Assembly: GCA_012520645.1 (NCBI GenBank)
Contig: JAAYNV010000030.1
Coordinates: forward strand, 1 to 46,356
DNA: 46,356 bases
DNA from: Clostridiales bacterium
Lineage (GTDB): Bacteria; Bacillota; Clostridia; Lachnospirales; Lachnospiraceae
Reading direction: 5' to 3'
Shown: positions 36,122-44,986 of the stretch, piece after piece
Position numbering within the stretch: the first letter of the stretch is position 1
How the letters are laid out: the number at the start of each line of letters is the position of its first letter
Notes under the pieces: generated by a model
Told to the model about the DNA's origin: nothing
What the model saw: only the letters and a program-made list of their open reading frames with translations
Database searches by the model: none
Translations under genes and position numbers: made by a program

Positions 36122-36133
36122 ATTGTATACAAT
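36122..36133. promoter_or_regulatory. GntR-like operator ATTGTATACAAT
   Basis: A perfect 12-bp palindrome, of the shape bound by FadR/FCD-type GntR regulators (TTGTATACAA core), overlies the -10 box of the citrate-module promoter. The GntR encoded two genes away is the obvious candidate binder; occupancy would block RNA polymerase. Confidence 0.75.
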
Positions 36134-36150
36134 CACACATACTATGTCAA
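36122..36150 (-). promoter_or_regulatory. Promoter of the citrate synthase-gntR-icd operon
   Basis: TTGACA (36145-36150), a 17-bp spacer and TACAAT (36122-36127) on the minus strand give a near-consensus promoter with a leader of about 30 bases. Confidence 0.85.
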
Positions 36151-36185
36151 CCCATAAATCCTGTGTAATAAAATATTTTTGTACT

Positions 36186-37100
36186 TTATCCATTCAGAAG
36201 TCTTCCTATATTGACCATTCCCCAGCCCTGCTTTGTCCATGGTTCGTTCATGTCTGTAGCCGAATAAATCATCCTCCGTTTTACTTCTTCATTTGTCGCA
36301 GACGGATTTTTTTCTAAATAAAGTGCTGCAGCACCGGCTACAATAGGAGTTGCCATGGAAGTTCCACTTTTGGTCGTATAAGCGTTTTTATAGCCACGAT
36401 ACTGTCTGCGGCACTTCACATTGCAGGAAACGATATCCGTTCCCGGTGCTACAATATCCGGTTTTTTGACTGCATAATCTGTTGGTCCTCTGCCGGAATA
36501 ATTCTCACAAATATCAGGACGATCGCCAAAATAACCGCCATCATGACATCCTACTGTGATTACTTTACTACTCCATCCAACCGGAGAAATACTCATAGGA
36601 CTTGGTCCCTTGTTTCCTGCCGCAGCTACAACCACAATGCCGTCATTCCACAGCCTTTCTACCTCTTGTATCAGAATTTTTCCGCTCTCCTTGTCATCCA
36701 GATCATTCAGACCGATTGAAATATTCAAAATACGTATTTTATATAAATCTCTGACCTCATGAATCCACTGCATTCCTGCAAGCATATCTCCAAGATTTCC
36801 ATCCCCATTAAAATTCAATACTTTGCCAACTACCAGCTTACAATTTGGAGCGATACCATGATATCTGCCACCAGATAGCATGCCGTTTCCAGCCAGAATA
36901 CCCGCAACATGAGTGCCGTGTCCGCAGTCATCATAAGGTTTTGCTTTGGCAGAAATAAAATCATGGAATCCTATCACACGTCCTCTCAGATCCGGATGTT
37001 CCATAATACCGGTGTCCAAAATAGCTGCCACAATATTTTTCCCTGTATATTTCTCTGTCACTTCCTCATGACAGCCTACCTGTTTTCTGACCCTGAACAT
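36186..37100 (-). CDS. Subtilisin-like serine protease (S8), no signal peptide
   Basis: The 304-residue product has the full S8 triad: Asp in AAILDTGIMEHPDL, His in DCGHGTHVAGILAG, the oxyanion Asn in VVVAAAGNKGPSP and Ser in SGTSMATPIVAGAA. There is no signal peptide or propeptide, so it is likely a cytoplasmic enzyme like AprX or ISP-type proteases. It is the last gene after sortase and the two LRR proteins, 22 bp beyond LRR2. Its SD (GGGAG) lies in the right arm of a strong terminator hairpin and the ATG follows directly after the T-tract (see terminator 37101-37139). No earlier in-frame start exists. Confidence 0.93.
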   Translation of the reverse strand: MFRVRKQVGCHEEVTEKYTGKNIVAAILDTGIMEHPDLRGRVIGFHDFISAKAKPYDDCGHGTHVAGILAGNGMLSGGRYHGIAPNCKLVVGKVLNFNGDGNLGDMLAGMQWIHEVRDLYKIRILNISIGLNDLDDKESGKILIQEVERLWNDGIVVVAAAGNKGPSPMSISPVGWSSKVITVGCHDGGYFGDRPDICENYSGRGPTDYAVKKPDIVAPGTDIVSCNVKCRRQYRGYKNAYTTKSGTSMATPIVAGAAALYLEKNPSATNEEVKRRMIYSATDMNEPWTKQGWGMVNIGRLLNG

Positions 37101-37139
37101 AAAAAAGCTCCCGGCTTTTTTATTACTTTATGCCGGGAG
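37101..37139 (-). terminator. Intrinsic terminator overlapping the LRR2 stop and the protease SD
   Basis: CTCCCGGC (minus-strand order, 37132-37139) pairs perfectly with GCCGGGAG (37108-37115) and is followed by C and six Ts. The left arm includes the last codons of LRR2; the right arm contains the protease's GGGAG; the T-tract abuts its ATG. It should both end most LRR2 transcripts and hide the SD on any that read through. Confidence 0.8.
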
Positions 37140-39987
37140 TTTTTCTTCGGTTCCCTTTCAGGAAAAACGTCATCATGGATAGAGCTAATAATCCGGTTGC
37201 CAAAAACCACTTCGGATGTATCCAGTCTCCAGTATCCGGTGACGCATCTTTTTTTCTACTCAGAGAAGTCAGCGCTCCTCCATTCTTCTTTAATACGACA
37301 GCACCCTGTCCGTTTTCATAACAATAGATTGCATAAGGTGAAAAATGCTTAGCCTCAAAGGTTACAAATGTCTCTCTATCCTGTGTGAAAACCTGTGCAT
37401 CTGCCTCCTCCAGCTGCCCGTCATCATCAGTGCATACAACGTGCAAAGCTCCATTCTCCATTCCCGCCGGAACCGGCATCGTAATCTTCATTGACTCTCT
37501 GCCTAATTTTGTAATCGGTATCTGTCTGCTCTGATCATATAATGCAATATCATAACAGACCATATCCGGCTCTACTCCCTGTCCGTAAAGTGTCTGATAA
37601 GCAGGAAGAATATCACTTTTCGCCTCACTGCTTTCCTTAACCTCCAAAATAAAAGGTTCCGAATGGTTATTCAAAACAGCCGTTACTTTATTTTCCAGTC
37701 CGGTTCCGTTTTCCCATACCGTAATGGTATCTGCCTGCTCTTTTCTGGATGCAGACTCCTCTGTAATACCTTCTGTGCTTTCAAAACGATATGGCTTCTG
37801 GTAGATACTTACTGCCTCCGGAAGCTTTGCCTTCTCGCTGTCACTGGATTTTGTCAGCATAATAGGATGAAGTATACCGGCAGCTCCGCCTTTACTCTCC
37901 TGAACAAGACTACAGATTGTTCCATGGAAACCGTATCCGTCTTTATCTAAAATTGTCTCGTCAAAGTCAGTCATCCCCGCTCCAACTACAGCAACTTCGA
38001 TTCCCTTAAACGCATCACATCGATACCGATTATTGGAAAGCCTTTGCGCCGTCTTTTCATAAGAAAGCTCCGGCAAAGTATTTCCCATAAAAACAACTGC
38101 ATTGATGTTGGCGGCTCCGCCACATGCACTCTGATCATATGCCCCTAAACCAATCTTCTGAACACTTTCCGGTATTCTTACGGTAGAAATCGGGCAGCCT
38201 GCAAATGCTCTATCCTGAATATCTGTCACAGCAACACCGCCAGATACCGTTTTCAAGTTGCTGCAGCCCGCAAATGCCTCTTCTCCAATGATCTTCAAAG
38301 TATTGGGAAGAGAAACATCGGTAATGCCTTTGTGATCTTTAAATACACCGGCCGCAATTTTCTTCACGCCTTCCGGTATCGTAATCTTTCCATCTGTTCC
38401 TTTATATGCGATCAGTATGCCGCCCCCTACAATTTTATAATCCTCAACACTTCCACCGTTTTTCCAGCTGTTCAGCCAGGCAGTATCCTCAAAAGCATAC
38501 GGCTCAATTTCTGTTACGGTAGAGGGAATAGATACATTTTTCAGTCTGTCACAATGATAAAATGCACCATATCCTATGGATGTAACACCTTCCGGTATCG
38601 TAATATTCTGCAAAGATGTCCTTGCAAATGCAAAATCACCTATCCCTGTAATTCCCTGTGGAAATTGATATTCTGACAATTCCTGATCCTGATAGTATGC
38701 CTGTGCTGCTATCTTTCCATTTGTCACAGTATATTTGGGAAAACCTCCGCCCTTTTGATCATTCTCTGTACTGTTACCGGACACAGCGGTATAATCTGCA
38801 CCTGATACAGTGTCTTCCACTATTTTGTTCTGCTCCACACTGCTGTCAGGGAACGCATCCCTGGTATCCGCACTTTTTAAAGGTGCAGAGCCATAAACGG
38901 TCTGTGAACGGTTATCAATAAAAACAACCGCCCTTCCACCCACAATTGAAGTACTTCCATATTCCTGTGCGGATGATGGTGCCTGCAGTGTAGTTAATTC
39001 TGTATTTGGTTTTGAAACATCTCCTGAAACAATATTTTCTGCCATTTCTGCTATTGCCGATGCAGCATCTGTTCTGTTCTCAGTATCCTGATATTCTGCA
39101 CTGGATACATCGCTTTTATCACGGCTTTTATCATATTCAGCTGCAAAAGAATCTGGCTCGGCAGCAATCTGCAGCTTGGGACATCCATCAAATGCCGTTT
39201 CATGAATCGAAGTCACCGAAGACGGGATAAACGCTTCTTCTAGATTAACACAATCAGCAAAAGCTTTTGTACCAATTGATTTTACTGAATTCGGAAGGGT
39301 AATCTTCTCGATTCCTGTACAATTACTAAATGCGTATCCTGGTATCGTCTGCAGGGAACCGCTCAGTTCCACAAAACGCAGATCATCACATCCCCAAAAC
39401 GCATACGGTTCAATTTTCTCTATTGTAGCAGGCATATTATATTTGGTAAAATCACTTCCTGCCAGAGCCTGAATCACCTTTGTCCTGCTCTTATTATATA
39501 GTACTCCTGCCTCTTCACTAAAATAGTCGCTGTCAGAATCAATCTGAATATCCTTTAACATTTCGCATCCGGCAAATACACCATATCCAAGTTCGGTGAT
39601 ATTTTTGCCAATTTCTACATCCGACAAAGTCTTACAGTTACTAAAAGCAAAATTTCCGATCGTATGCAGAGAATCCGGAAAATCTACGACACTTAATACA
39701 GTACAGTTTGAAAATGCACCATGTTCGATCGTAGTCAATCCATCCGGCAGATAAACGGCATAAAGATCCGTATCGTCCAGAAAGGCTTCCGGTCCAATTT
39801 TTTTAACACCTTCCGGCACCGATACTGCTGTGGCCGTTCCGGTATATTTTACTAAAGTATCTCCATTTAATTGAAAATCTGATGCGGAGGACGTTACCGC
39901 CTCCACATCAGATACTGGAATCTGTGTTGCTGCTATTGCCAGCACAAGAAACAGCGTTCCAACTGCATTTTTAAGCTTTTTTCCCAT
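37123..39987 (-). CDS. BspA-like LRR surface protein with sortase signal (LRR2)
   Basis: The 954-residue protein starts with a signal peptide (KNAVGTLFLVLAIAATQIPV, cleaved near residue 30). Two blocks of BspA-type (LRR_5) leucine-rich repeats follow, about 55-275 and 425-640, with units such as VTSIGYGAFYHCDRLKNVSI. A polar linker separates them. Residues of about 755-890 form a beta-rich domain ending AKHFSPYAIY, shared with LRR1. The C-terminus is a cell-wall sorting signal: SPDTGD (916-921), a hydrophobic helix starting IHPKWFLATGL, and a positive tail KGNRRK. Such LRR proteins bind host or bacterial partners. It lies 10 bp after LRR1 and presumably is anchored by the neighbouring sortase. 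Confidence 0.9.
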   Translation of the reverse strand: MGKKLKNAVGTLFLVLAIAATQIPVSDVEAVTSSASDFQLNGDTLVKYTGTATAVSVPEGVKKIGPEAFLDDTDLYAVYLPDGLTTIEHGAFSNCTVLSVVDFPDSLHTIGNFAFSNCKTLSDVEIGKNITELGYGVFAGCEMLKDIQIDSDSDYFSEEAGVLYNKSRTKVIQALAGSDFTKYNMPATIEKIEPYAFWGCDDLRFVELSGSLQTIPGYAFSNCTGIEKITLPNSVKSIGTKAFADCVNLEEAFIPSSVTSIHETAFDGCPKLQIAAEPDSFAAEYDKSRDKSDVSSAEYQDTENRTDAASAIAEMAENIVSGDVSKPNTELTTLQAPSSAQEYGSTSIVGGRAVVFIDNRSQTVYGSAPLKSADTRDAFPDSSVEQNKIVEDTVSGADYTAVSGNSTENDQKGGGFPKYTVTNGKIAAQAYYQDQELSEYQFPQGITGIGDFAFARTSLQNITIPEGVTSIGYGAFYHCDRLKNVSIPSTVTEIEPYAFEDTAWLNSWKNGGSVEDYKIVGGGILIAYKGTDGKITIPEGVKKIAAGVFKDHKGITDVSLPNTLKIIGEEAFAGCSNLKTVSGGVAVTDIQDRAFAGCPISTVRIPESVQKIGLGAYDQSACGGAANINAVVFMGNTLPELSYEKTAQRLSNNRYRCDAFKGIEVAVVGAGMTDFDETILDKDGYGFHGTICSLVQESKGGAAGILHPIMLTKSSDSEKAKLPEAVSIYQKPYRFESTEGITEESASRKEQADTITVWENGTGLENKVTAVLNNHSEPFILEVKESSEAKSDILPAYQTLYGQGVEPDMVCYDIALYDQSRQIPITKLGRESMKITMPVPAGMENGALHVVCTDDDGQLEEADAQVFTQDRETFVTFEAKHFSPYAIYCYENGQGAVVLKKNGGALTSLSRKKDASPDTGDWIHPKWFLATGLLALSMMTFFLKGNRRKTPGIK

Positions 39988-39997
39988 TTTCCCGTCC

Positions 39998-42900
39998 TTA
40001 TGCCAGTTTTGCGGATTTTTTATCTTTCTTCATAAACAATACTACAGACAGACATGCCAGTCCCATGGCAAGGAACCACTTCGGATGAATTGGATCACCG
40101 GTCTTAGGCGATGCATCCATGGCTGCCGTCAGGTTCTGCGTATCAACATAAATGGTATACGGTGAGAAGTGTGTCGCCGTAAAGTTGATGCAGGGAATAC
40201 CGTCAATCGTCTTAAACGTCGCATTCAGCTTTTCCAACGTATCTCCGTTTACAACCGCACCGGCCTTATTATTTCCGGCATAGGTAATCAGATCATCCGG
40301 TATCGGCATGGTAATATTGACAGAAAGTCCTGTTGTATCCGTAATCGGCGTAGTTCCCGTAGAATCATATAATGTAATATCCATTGGGAAATAACGAATG
40401 TTATCCAGTGTGCCAAATTCATTTGTCAACGCCCGCTCCACTGCCGCTGTCGCTTCCGGCGTAGAGGTAATGCGCACTACAAAATTATCCGTAGAACCAT
40501 CTACCGTTGCCGATGCTGTTCCGGTATTGGATACACCGATTCCGTTAGGAATAGATACAATTGTTCCGTTTTGTGCTGTAGCCGGTGTCGTTCCAGTTCC
40601 TGTTCCAGCCGTACCACTGCCACCTGTACTGCCATTTGATGAAGTCCCGGAGCTGCCCGTCGATGAAGTACTTCCTGTGGAACCGGAGCTGCCACCATTC
40701 GTATTCGAATCGGTTCCGGTTGAACTGTTTCCTCCGTCATAAACTGCCGTTACAACAACATTATTTTTTGGCATTTTAAAGCTTGTAGACTGCTTTTTCA
40801 CATCCGCAATCGATACATTCAAAGAAGAAGTTTCCCAACGGTCAAATTTCCGTCCTGTAGAAGGGGCATTTGCCGTAATGTTGACAGTCTTTCCTTCTTC
40901 ATAAGTACCGCTTCCCGAACCATTGATAACGGTTACCGTATAAATACCCTTATCCTTTTCCTCATCTTCCTTATTGTTTTGATTATTAGAATTGTTTGGA
41001 TCATTCGGGTCAGTACTTCCATTGCCTCCATTTATTTTCGACTTATACTGCGCTATAAAGGTAACATCTGCTGTAATATTTTGTGTAGACATTCCCGGCA
41101 CAGTAGGACTCCACCCGATAAACGTATAATCTTTCCGGATCGGATCGTTTGGTACTGCTGCAGGCTTTCCGTCTTCAATATACTGGACATCCGACAGGAA
41201 GGTCCCATCATAGTCCATAAAGTTGACTTCCCAACCCTCATCAATAGATACAAAATCCAAACCATAAGTATCCGCATATTTCTGTGCGGCACTGTCCTTA
41301 TAGCTTCTAAGCTGCGTCTTCTTGGAATGATTGAACGCATTATTACGGATGGAAACCTCTTTGCCAAGAATCGTTACCGACATGGCTGTTTCATTATCTT
41401 TATAAAAAGCCTCTTCATCAATCCTTGCCACGCTCTTTGGAAGTGTTACATAAGTTAATGCTGTACAGTTTTTAAAACACCCTCTTGGGATTTCAGTGAG
41501 ACTTTCTGCACCTGAAAAATCTACATTTGCAATATTCTCACAGGAGTCAAAGGCCCCAACTGCTATTTCATTGACATTGGCAATCATAGGATCCGATGTC
41601 AGATTAATATATGGCTCCCCGGTATTCGGACCACCGTTTCCACGGGTGGAAAGACAGGTAACAATCGTCTGTTTTCCTGCTGCATTTGCCTTATATATGA
41701 TACCATTCTGATATGTATAAATATCATTGCTGAATACAACATTATCAATTCCGGTACAGCCACGGAACGGAGACGTACCAATATCCGTACAGTCTGCCCC
41801 TAACACAACCTGTTTTAATCGTTCACAGTCATCAAAGGCATAATCCGGCAGCTTTTTCACACCAAGCAATGCGATGGATTCAATCCGGTCATTTCCCTTA
41901 GTCTGGGTTTCGTACTGTTCTCCTAACTCTGAACCAGTCTGATAATCCTGATAATTACCACTGAAAAGACCCGGTACAACATCATCTGTTCCATTCTGGG
42001 ATGTAGATCGTGCCGATCTTGAGTATGATGCTGACGCATACTTATTCGTATAGGAGTCCCATGCACTTAAATCCGGCAGTTTATAAGCTGCGATACTATT
42101 GCTGTTCTTTACTGTATCAGCTGTATAAAATCCATATACATCAATGGATTTCACACCTTCCGGCACAACAACATTTTTGGTTGCATCCACTAAGGACTCT
42201 TCGAATGGCGACAGCTTTTCAAAGTCATAATACGGAATCTTACCATTCAGATAAATGTCTTCATATTTTTTTACAACACTGTATCCAACATCCGTATTGA
42301 ATGCCGCACATTCATCTTTGAAATCCTCCCACGCCTGTCTGTAAGCATCCGCTCCATCCCCGCTGATCGTGGAAGCTGCCAGTTCATAATAATAATATTG
42401 ATCTGCCACATATTCCGCATTATCTTTATCCAAAAGATTATAATGCTGATAGTCTACCAATGTCGGCTCCAGTGTACTGTTATCCAAAAGAACCGTTAAT
42501 CTGGACGGTGCCAGACCCTGATATGCAATTCGGATACCCTCTCTTTCATTGGCATAAACATCCTTGTCCATGGCCCATTCGAACGGAGCATAGCCTTCCA
42601 CAATATCCCCGTGGAACATCAGCTTTCCGCTGCCTGTTAAAAAGGCATTCTGACCGATTGTAAAATTCGCATATCCGGACAACGGCGGATGGAATGTAAC
42701 ATCAATTAATTTCGGGCATTCCGCAAACGCTTCCGCACCAATGGATTTTACCGCATTTCCAACAACAACTTTTTCCAGTTTTGGACATCCCTTGAATACA
42801 TTATCTCCAATTCCTTCGATTGAATTATCCGCAATCGTCAAGGATACAAGCTCTTTTAAAATCTCCGGATCAATACAGCCATCTGCCAGATTCTTAATCG

Positions 42901-44947
42901 GAATTCCACCATATTCCTCTTTGATTGTAAGATCAATATTGCTTCCTACCGACTCACCAGGACGTGGTCCAATGGAGGTAATTGTTCCATCCTCAGTAAT
43001 AGACATCAGATAATTATCTGTGCTGACCTCGCAATAACGTTTACCGTTTTTGTAGTATACATATGGTACGGTATCTGCCACCATGGTCTTTGCCGTCCAC
43101 GTACTCTTACGCGGTGAAGCCGTTTGTCTGGCATTATTTAACTCTGGACCCTGTACATAAAATCCCTCTGTTGCAACCTCCGCAAATATATCATAATCAT
43201 AATATGCGTAGCCACAGTCTGTTCCTTCTGAAGTCAGAGTACTTCCCGCCGGAAAAATCACTGCCTTTAATCCATTACAGTTATAGAAGGTATAATTCGG
43301 AACCTTGGCGTCACTTAATGTACCAAAACTTTTCGGCATAGTCACCGTTTCCAAATTAGTACGTCCTGCCAGAATATAATCTCCCATCCCGTCGGCTCCT
43401 GCCTCAGAGATACCATGCGGGAAAGTAAATTCAGTCAAATTACCTGTCACACTGTTATCAACTGCAAATACGCCCTTTCCCATTTTAGATATAGAACGCG
43501 AAGATCCAAAATCCACACTATCTAACGCCACATCATTAAAGAAGGCATAATCCCGAATCTCACAGGTTGGTGTTTCACTCTTTAAGGCACTCGCATCCAC
43601 ACTTTTCAAAGAAGTACAATTAGCAAAGGCACCTCCACCAATCAAAGTAATGGAATCCGGAAGAACAACCGACGGAATCGTCGACCCAAAAAATGCCTCA
43701 TTTCCAATTCTCTTGACGGTATTCCCAAATGTAACATCCTGAAGACGATTGCATCCATAAAATGCACGATTACCGATGTTTTCCACATTGCCTAAATTAA
43801 TGTTTCGAATAAATGAATTTTTAAATGCCTCATTTCCAATAAACTTGATCTGAGGGGAAACAATCATATTCTCAACATTTGTTGTATCTGCAAAAGCTCT
43901 ATCTCCAATGGCCAACAAAAACGTTGTATTTTTTACCATAAAGCCCTGGCTGTCATTTTTTAAATCTGACCCTGCGGTTGGTTTTCCTCCAAATGGAATA
44001 TAAACTCTCGCATCCGTAACGCTTCCCTTGCTTCCGCGCCCATCAATAACAGACTTAAGCGTATAATCACTACCAACTGAAACCCCGTTATTCGCTTCAC
44101 CCTTTTCATACATAATATAGCAATAGTAGGAAAGCTTATCTTCATCGGATAACATGCTGGAAGTGTATTCTCTCTTTGCCGGTTCGTCCGGAATGCCCGG
44201 CGCAGGATCCGGTCTTCCACTGGCAATCCAGTCATTGTATTTTTTCCATGCTGCCTGATATGCAGCAAATTCCTGCATATACTGGTCATATACATCAGGA
44301 TAATATTTCTGGAAAAAGCGCCAGCTTTCACGCGTTTTCTGTGTATGATCATGTGTTAAAGAATCAACTTCCAATACATATATATCATTTCCATGCTTCG
44401 CTGCATCCCAGAAATCCTTATAATCATCTGACGTAACAATTTCATAATCATAAATGGCACTTTCCTGCATCTCGATTGTACCATCCTGATATAAGGTGTC
44501 ATTATAGTCACATACTACACCATAATCACTATTATTATACTGTACCTGATAAAACTTAAACTGCCAATCCAGTCGATAACCACCATCACCGGTCAGCTTT
44601 GTAATACTAAAAGTCCGGTATATTCCCGAATCTCGTATTTCATCCTCTAACGGAGTATTTTTATTAGACTCTTTATCCCAATTAGGATCCTGTGGTCCCC
44701 AGCCATCCATCGGATTCATCGGTTCATCTTCGCCAATAATATTGTTATTATCATCATAAGAATAACTTCCATCCGTCCTCGGCTGTATTCCTGCCCTTGA
44801 CACTGCCTGCCCATTATCCGCATATGTCTCCGGCACCGGAATTGCAGCTACCACAATTGCTGTAATCATCAGCACTGCAGCCAGTGACTTTCTGACGCTC
44901 CTTTTTAATCTTCTTGTAACCTTTTTCCTAGGTACTCTTTTGGCCAT
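39998..44947 (-). CDS. Giant BspA-like LRR surface protein with sortase signal (LRR1)
   Basis: The product is 1649 residues. A basic N-terminus and signal peptide (about 1-43, SLAAVLMITAIVVAAIPVPE) lead into a non-repeat region, then many BspA-type LRR units between about 320 and 1230 (for example VKRIGNEAFFGSTIPSVVLP), interrupted by unrelated inserts. Next come a Listeria-Bacteroides-type repeat (YTFIGWSPTVPG... TADVTFIAQYK), an InlB-like repeat (YTVTVINGSGSGTYEEGKTV), a Ser/Thr/Gly linker of about 55 residues, the shared beta-rich domain ending ATHFSPYTIYVD, and the sorting signal SPKTGD (1613-1618) with IHPKWFLAMGL helix and KKDKKSAK tail. It is 39 bp after the sortase gene. Function as an adhesin is inferred from domain type. 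Confidence 0.92.
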   Translation of the reverse strand: MAKRVPRKKVTRRLKRSVRKSLAAVLMITAIVVAAIPVPETYADNGQAVSRAGIQPRTDGSYSYDDNNNIIGEDEPMNPMDGWGPQDPNWDKESNKNTPLEDEIRDSGIYRTFSITKLTGDGGYRLDWQFKFYQVQYNNSDYGVVCDYNDTLYQDGTIEMQESAIYDYEIVTSDDYKDFWDAAKHGNDIYVLEVDSLTHDHTQKTRESWRFFQKYYPDVYDQYMQEFAAYQAAWKKYNDWIASGRPDPAPGIPDEPAKREYTSSMLSDEDKLSYYCYIMYEKGEANNGVSVGSDYTLKSVIDGRGSKGSVTDARVYIPFGGKPTAGSDLKNDSQGFMVKNTTFLLAIGDRAFADTTNVENMIVSPQIKFIGNEAFKNSFIRNINLGNVENIGNRAFYGCNRLQDVTFGNTVKRIGNEAFFGSTIPSVVLPDSITLIGGGAFANCTSLKSVDASALKSETPTCEIRDYAFFNDVALDSVDFGSSRSISKMGKGVFAVDNSVTGNLTEFTFPHGISEAGADGMGDYILAGRTNLETVTMPKSFGTLSDAKVPNYTFYNCNGLKAVIFPAGSTLTSEGTDCGYAYYDYDIFAEVATEGFYVQGPELNNARQTASPRKSTWTAKTMVADTVPYVYYKNGKRYCEVSTDNYLMSITEDGTITSIGPRPGESVGSNIDLTIKEEYGGIPIKNLADGCIDPEILKELVSLTIADNSIEGIGDNVFKGCPKLEKVVVGNAVKSIGAEAFAECPKLIDVTFHPPLSGYANFTIGQNAFLTGSGKLMFHGDIVEGYAPFEWAMDKDVYANEREGIRIAYQGLAPSRLTVLLDNSTLEPTLVDYQHYNLLDKDNAEYVADQYYYYELAASTISGDGADAYRQAWEDFKDECAAFNTDVGYSVVKKYEDIYLNGKIPYYDFEKLSPFEESLVDATKNVVVPEGVKSIDVYGFYTADTVKNSNSIAAYKLPDLSAWDSYTNKYASASYSRSARSTSQNGTDDVVPGLFSGNYQDYQTGSELGEQYETQTKGNDRIESIALLGVKKLPDYAFDDCERLKQVVLGADCTDIGTSPFRGCTGIDNVVFSNDIYTYQNGIIYKANAAGKQTIVTCLSTRGNGGPNTGEPYINLTSDPMIANVNEIAVGAFDSCENIANVDFSGAESLTEIPRGCFKNCTALTYVTLPKSVARIDEEAFYKDNETAMSVTILGKEVSIRNNAFNHSKKTQLRSYKDSAAQKYADTYGLDFVSIDEGWEVNFMDYDGTFLSDVQYIEDGKPAAVPNDPIRKDYTFIGWSPTVPGMSTQNITADVTFIAQYKSKINGGNGSTDPNDPNNSNNQNNKEDEEKDKGIYTVTVINGSGSGTYEEGKTVNITANAPSTGRKFDRWETSSLNVSIADVKKQSTSFKMPKNNVVVTAVYDGGNSSTGTDSNTNGGSSGSTGSTSSTGSSGTSSNGSTGGSGTAGTGTGTTPATAQNGTIVSIPNGIGVSNTGTASATVDGSTDNFVVRITSTPEATAAVERALTNEFGTLDNIRYFPMDITLYDSTGTTPITDTTGLSVNITMPIPDDLITYAGNNKAGAVVNGDTLEKLNATFKTIDGIPCINFTATHFSPYTIYVDTQNLTAAMDASPKTGDPIHPKWFLAMGLACLSVVLFMKKDKKSAKLA

Positions 44948-44986
44948 TGTTACCTCTCCTTTGGTATAAACCCTTATTTTTTTCTG

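Noticed and set aside
40398..40742. Long plus-strand open frame of 114 codons antisense to LRR1
   Set aside because: It lies opposite the Ser/Thr/Gly-rich linker, where biased codons produce open antisense frames; it has proline/valine-rich composition and no ribosome site.
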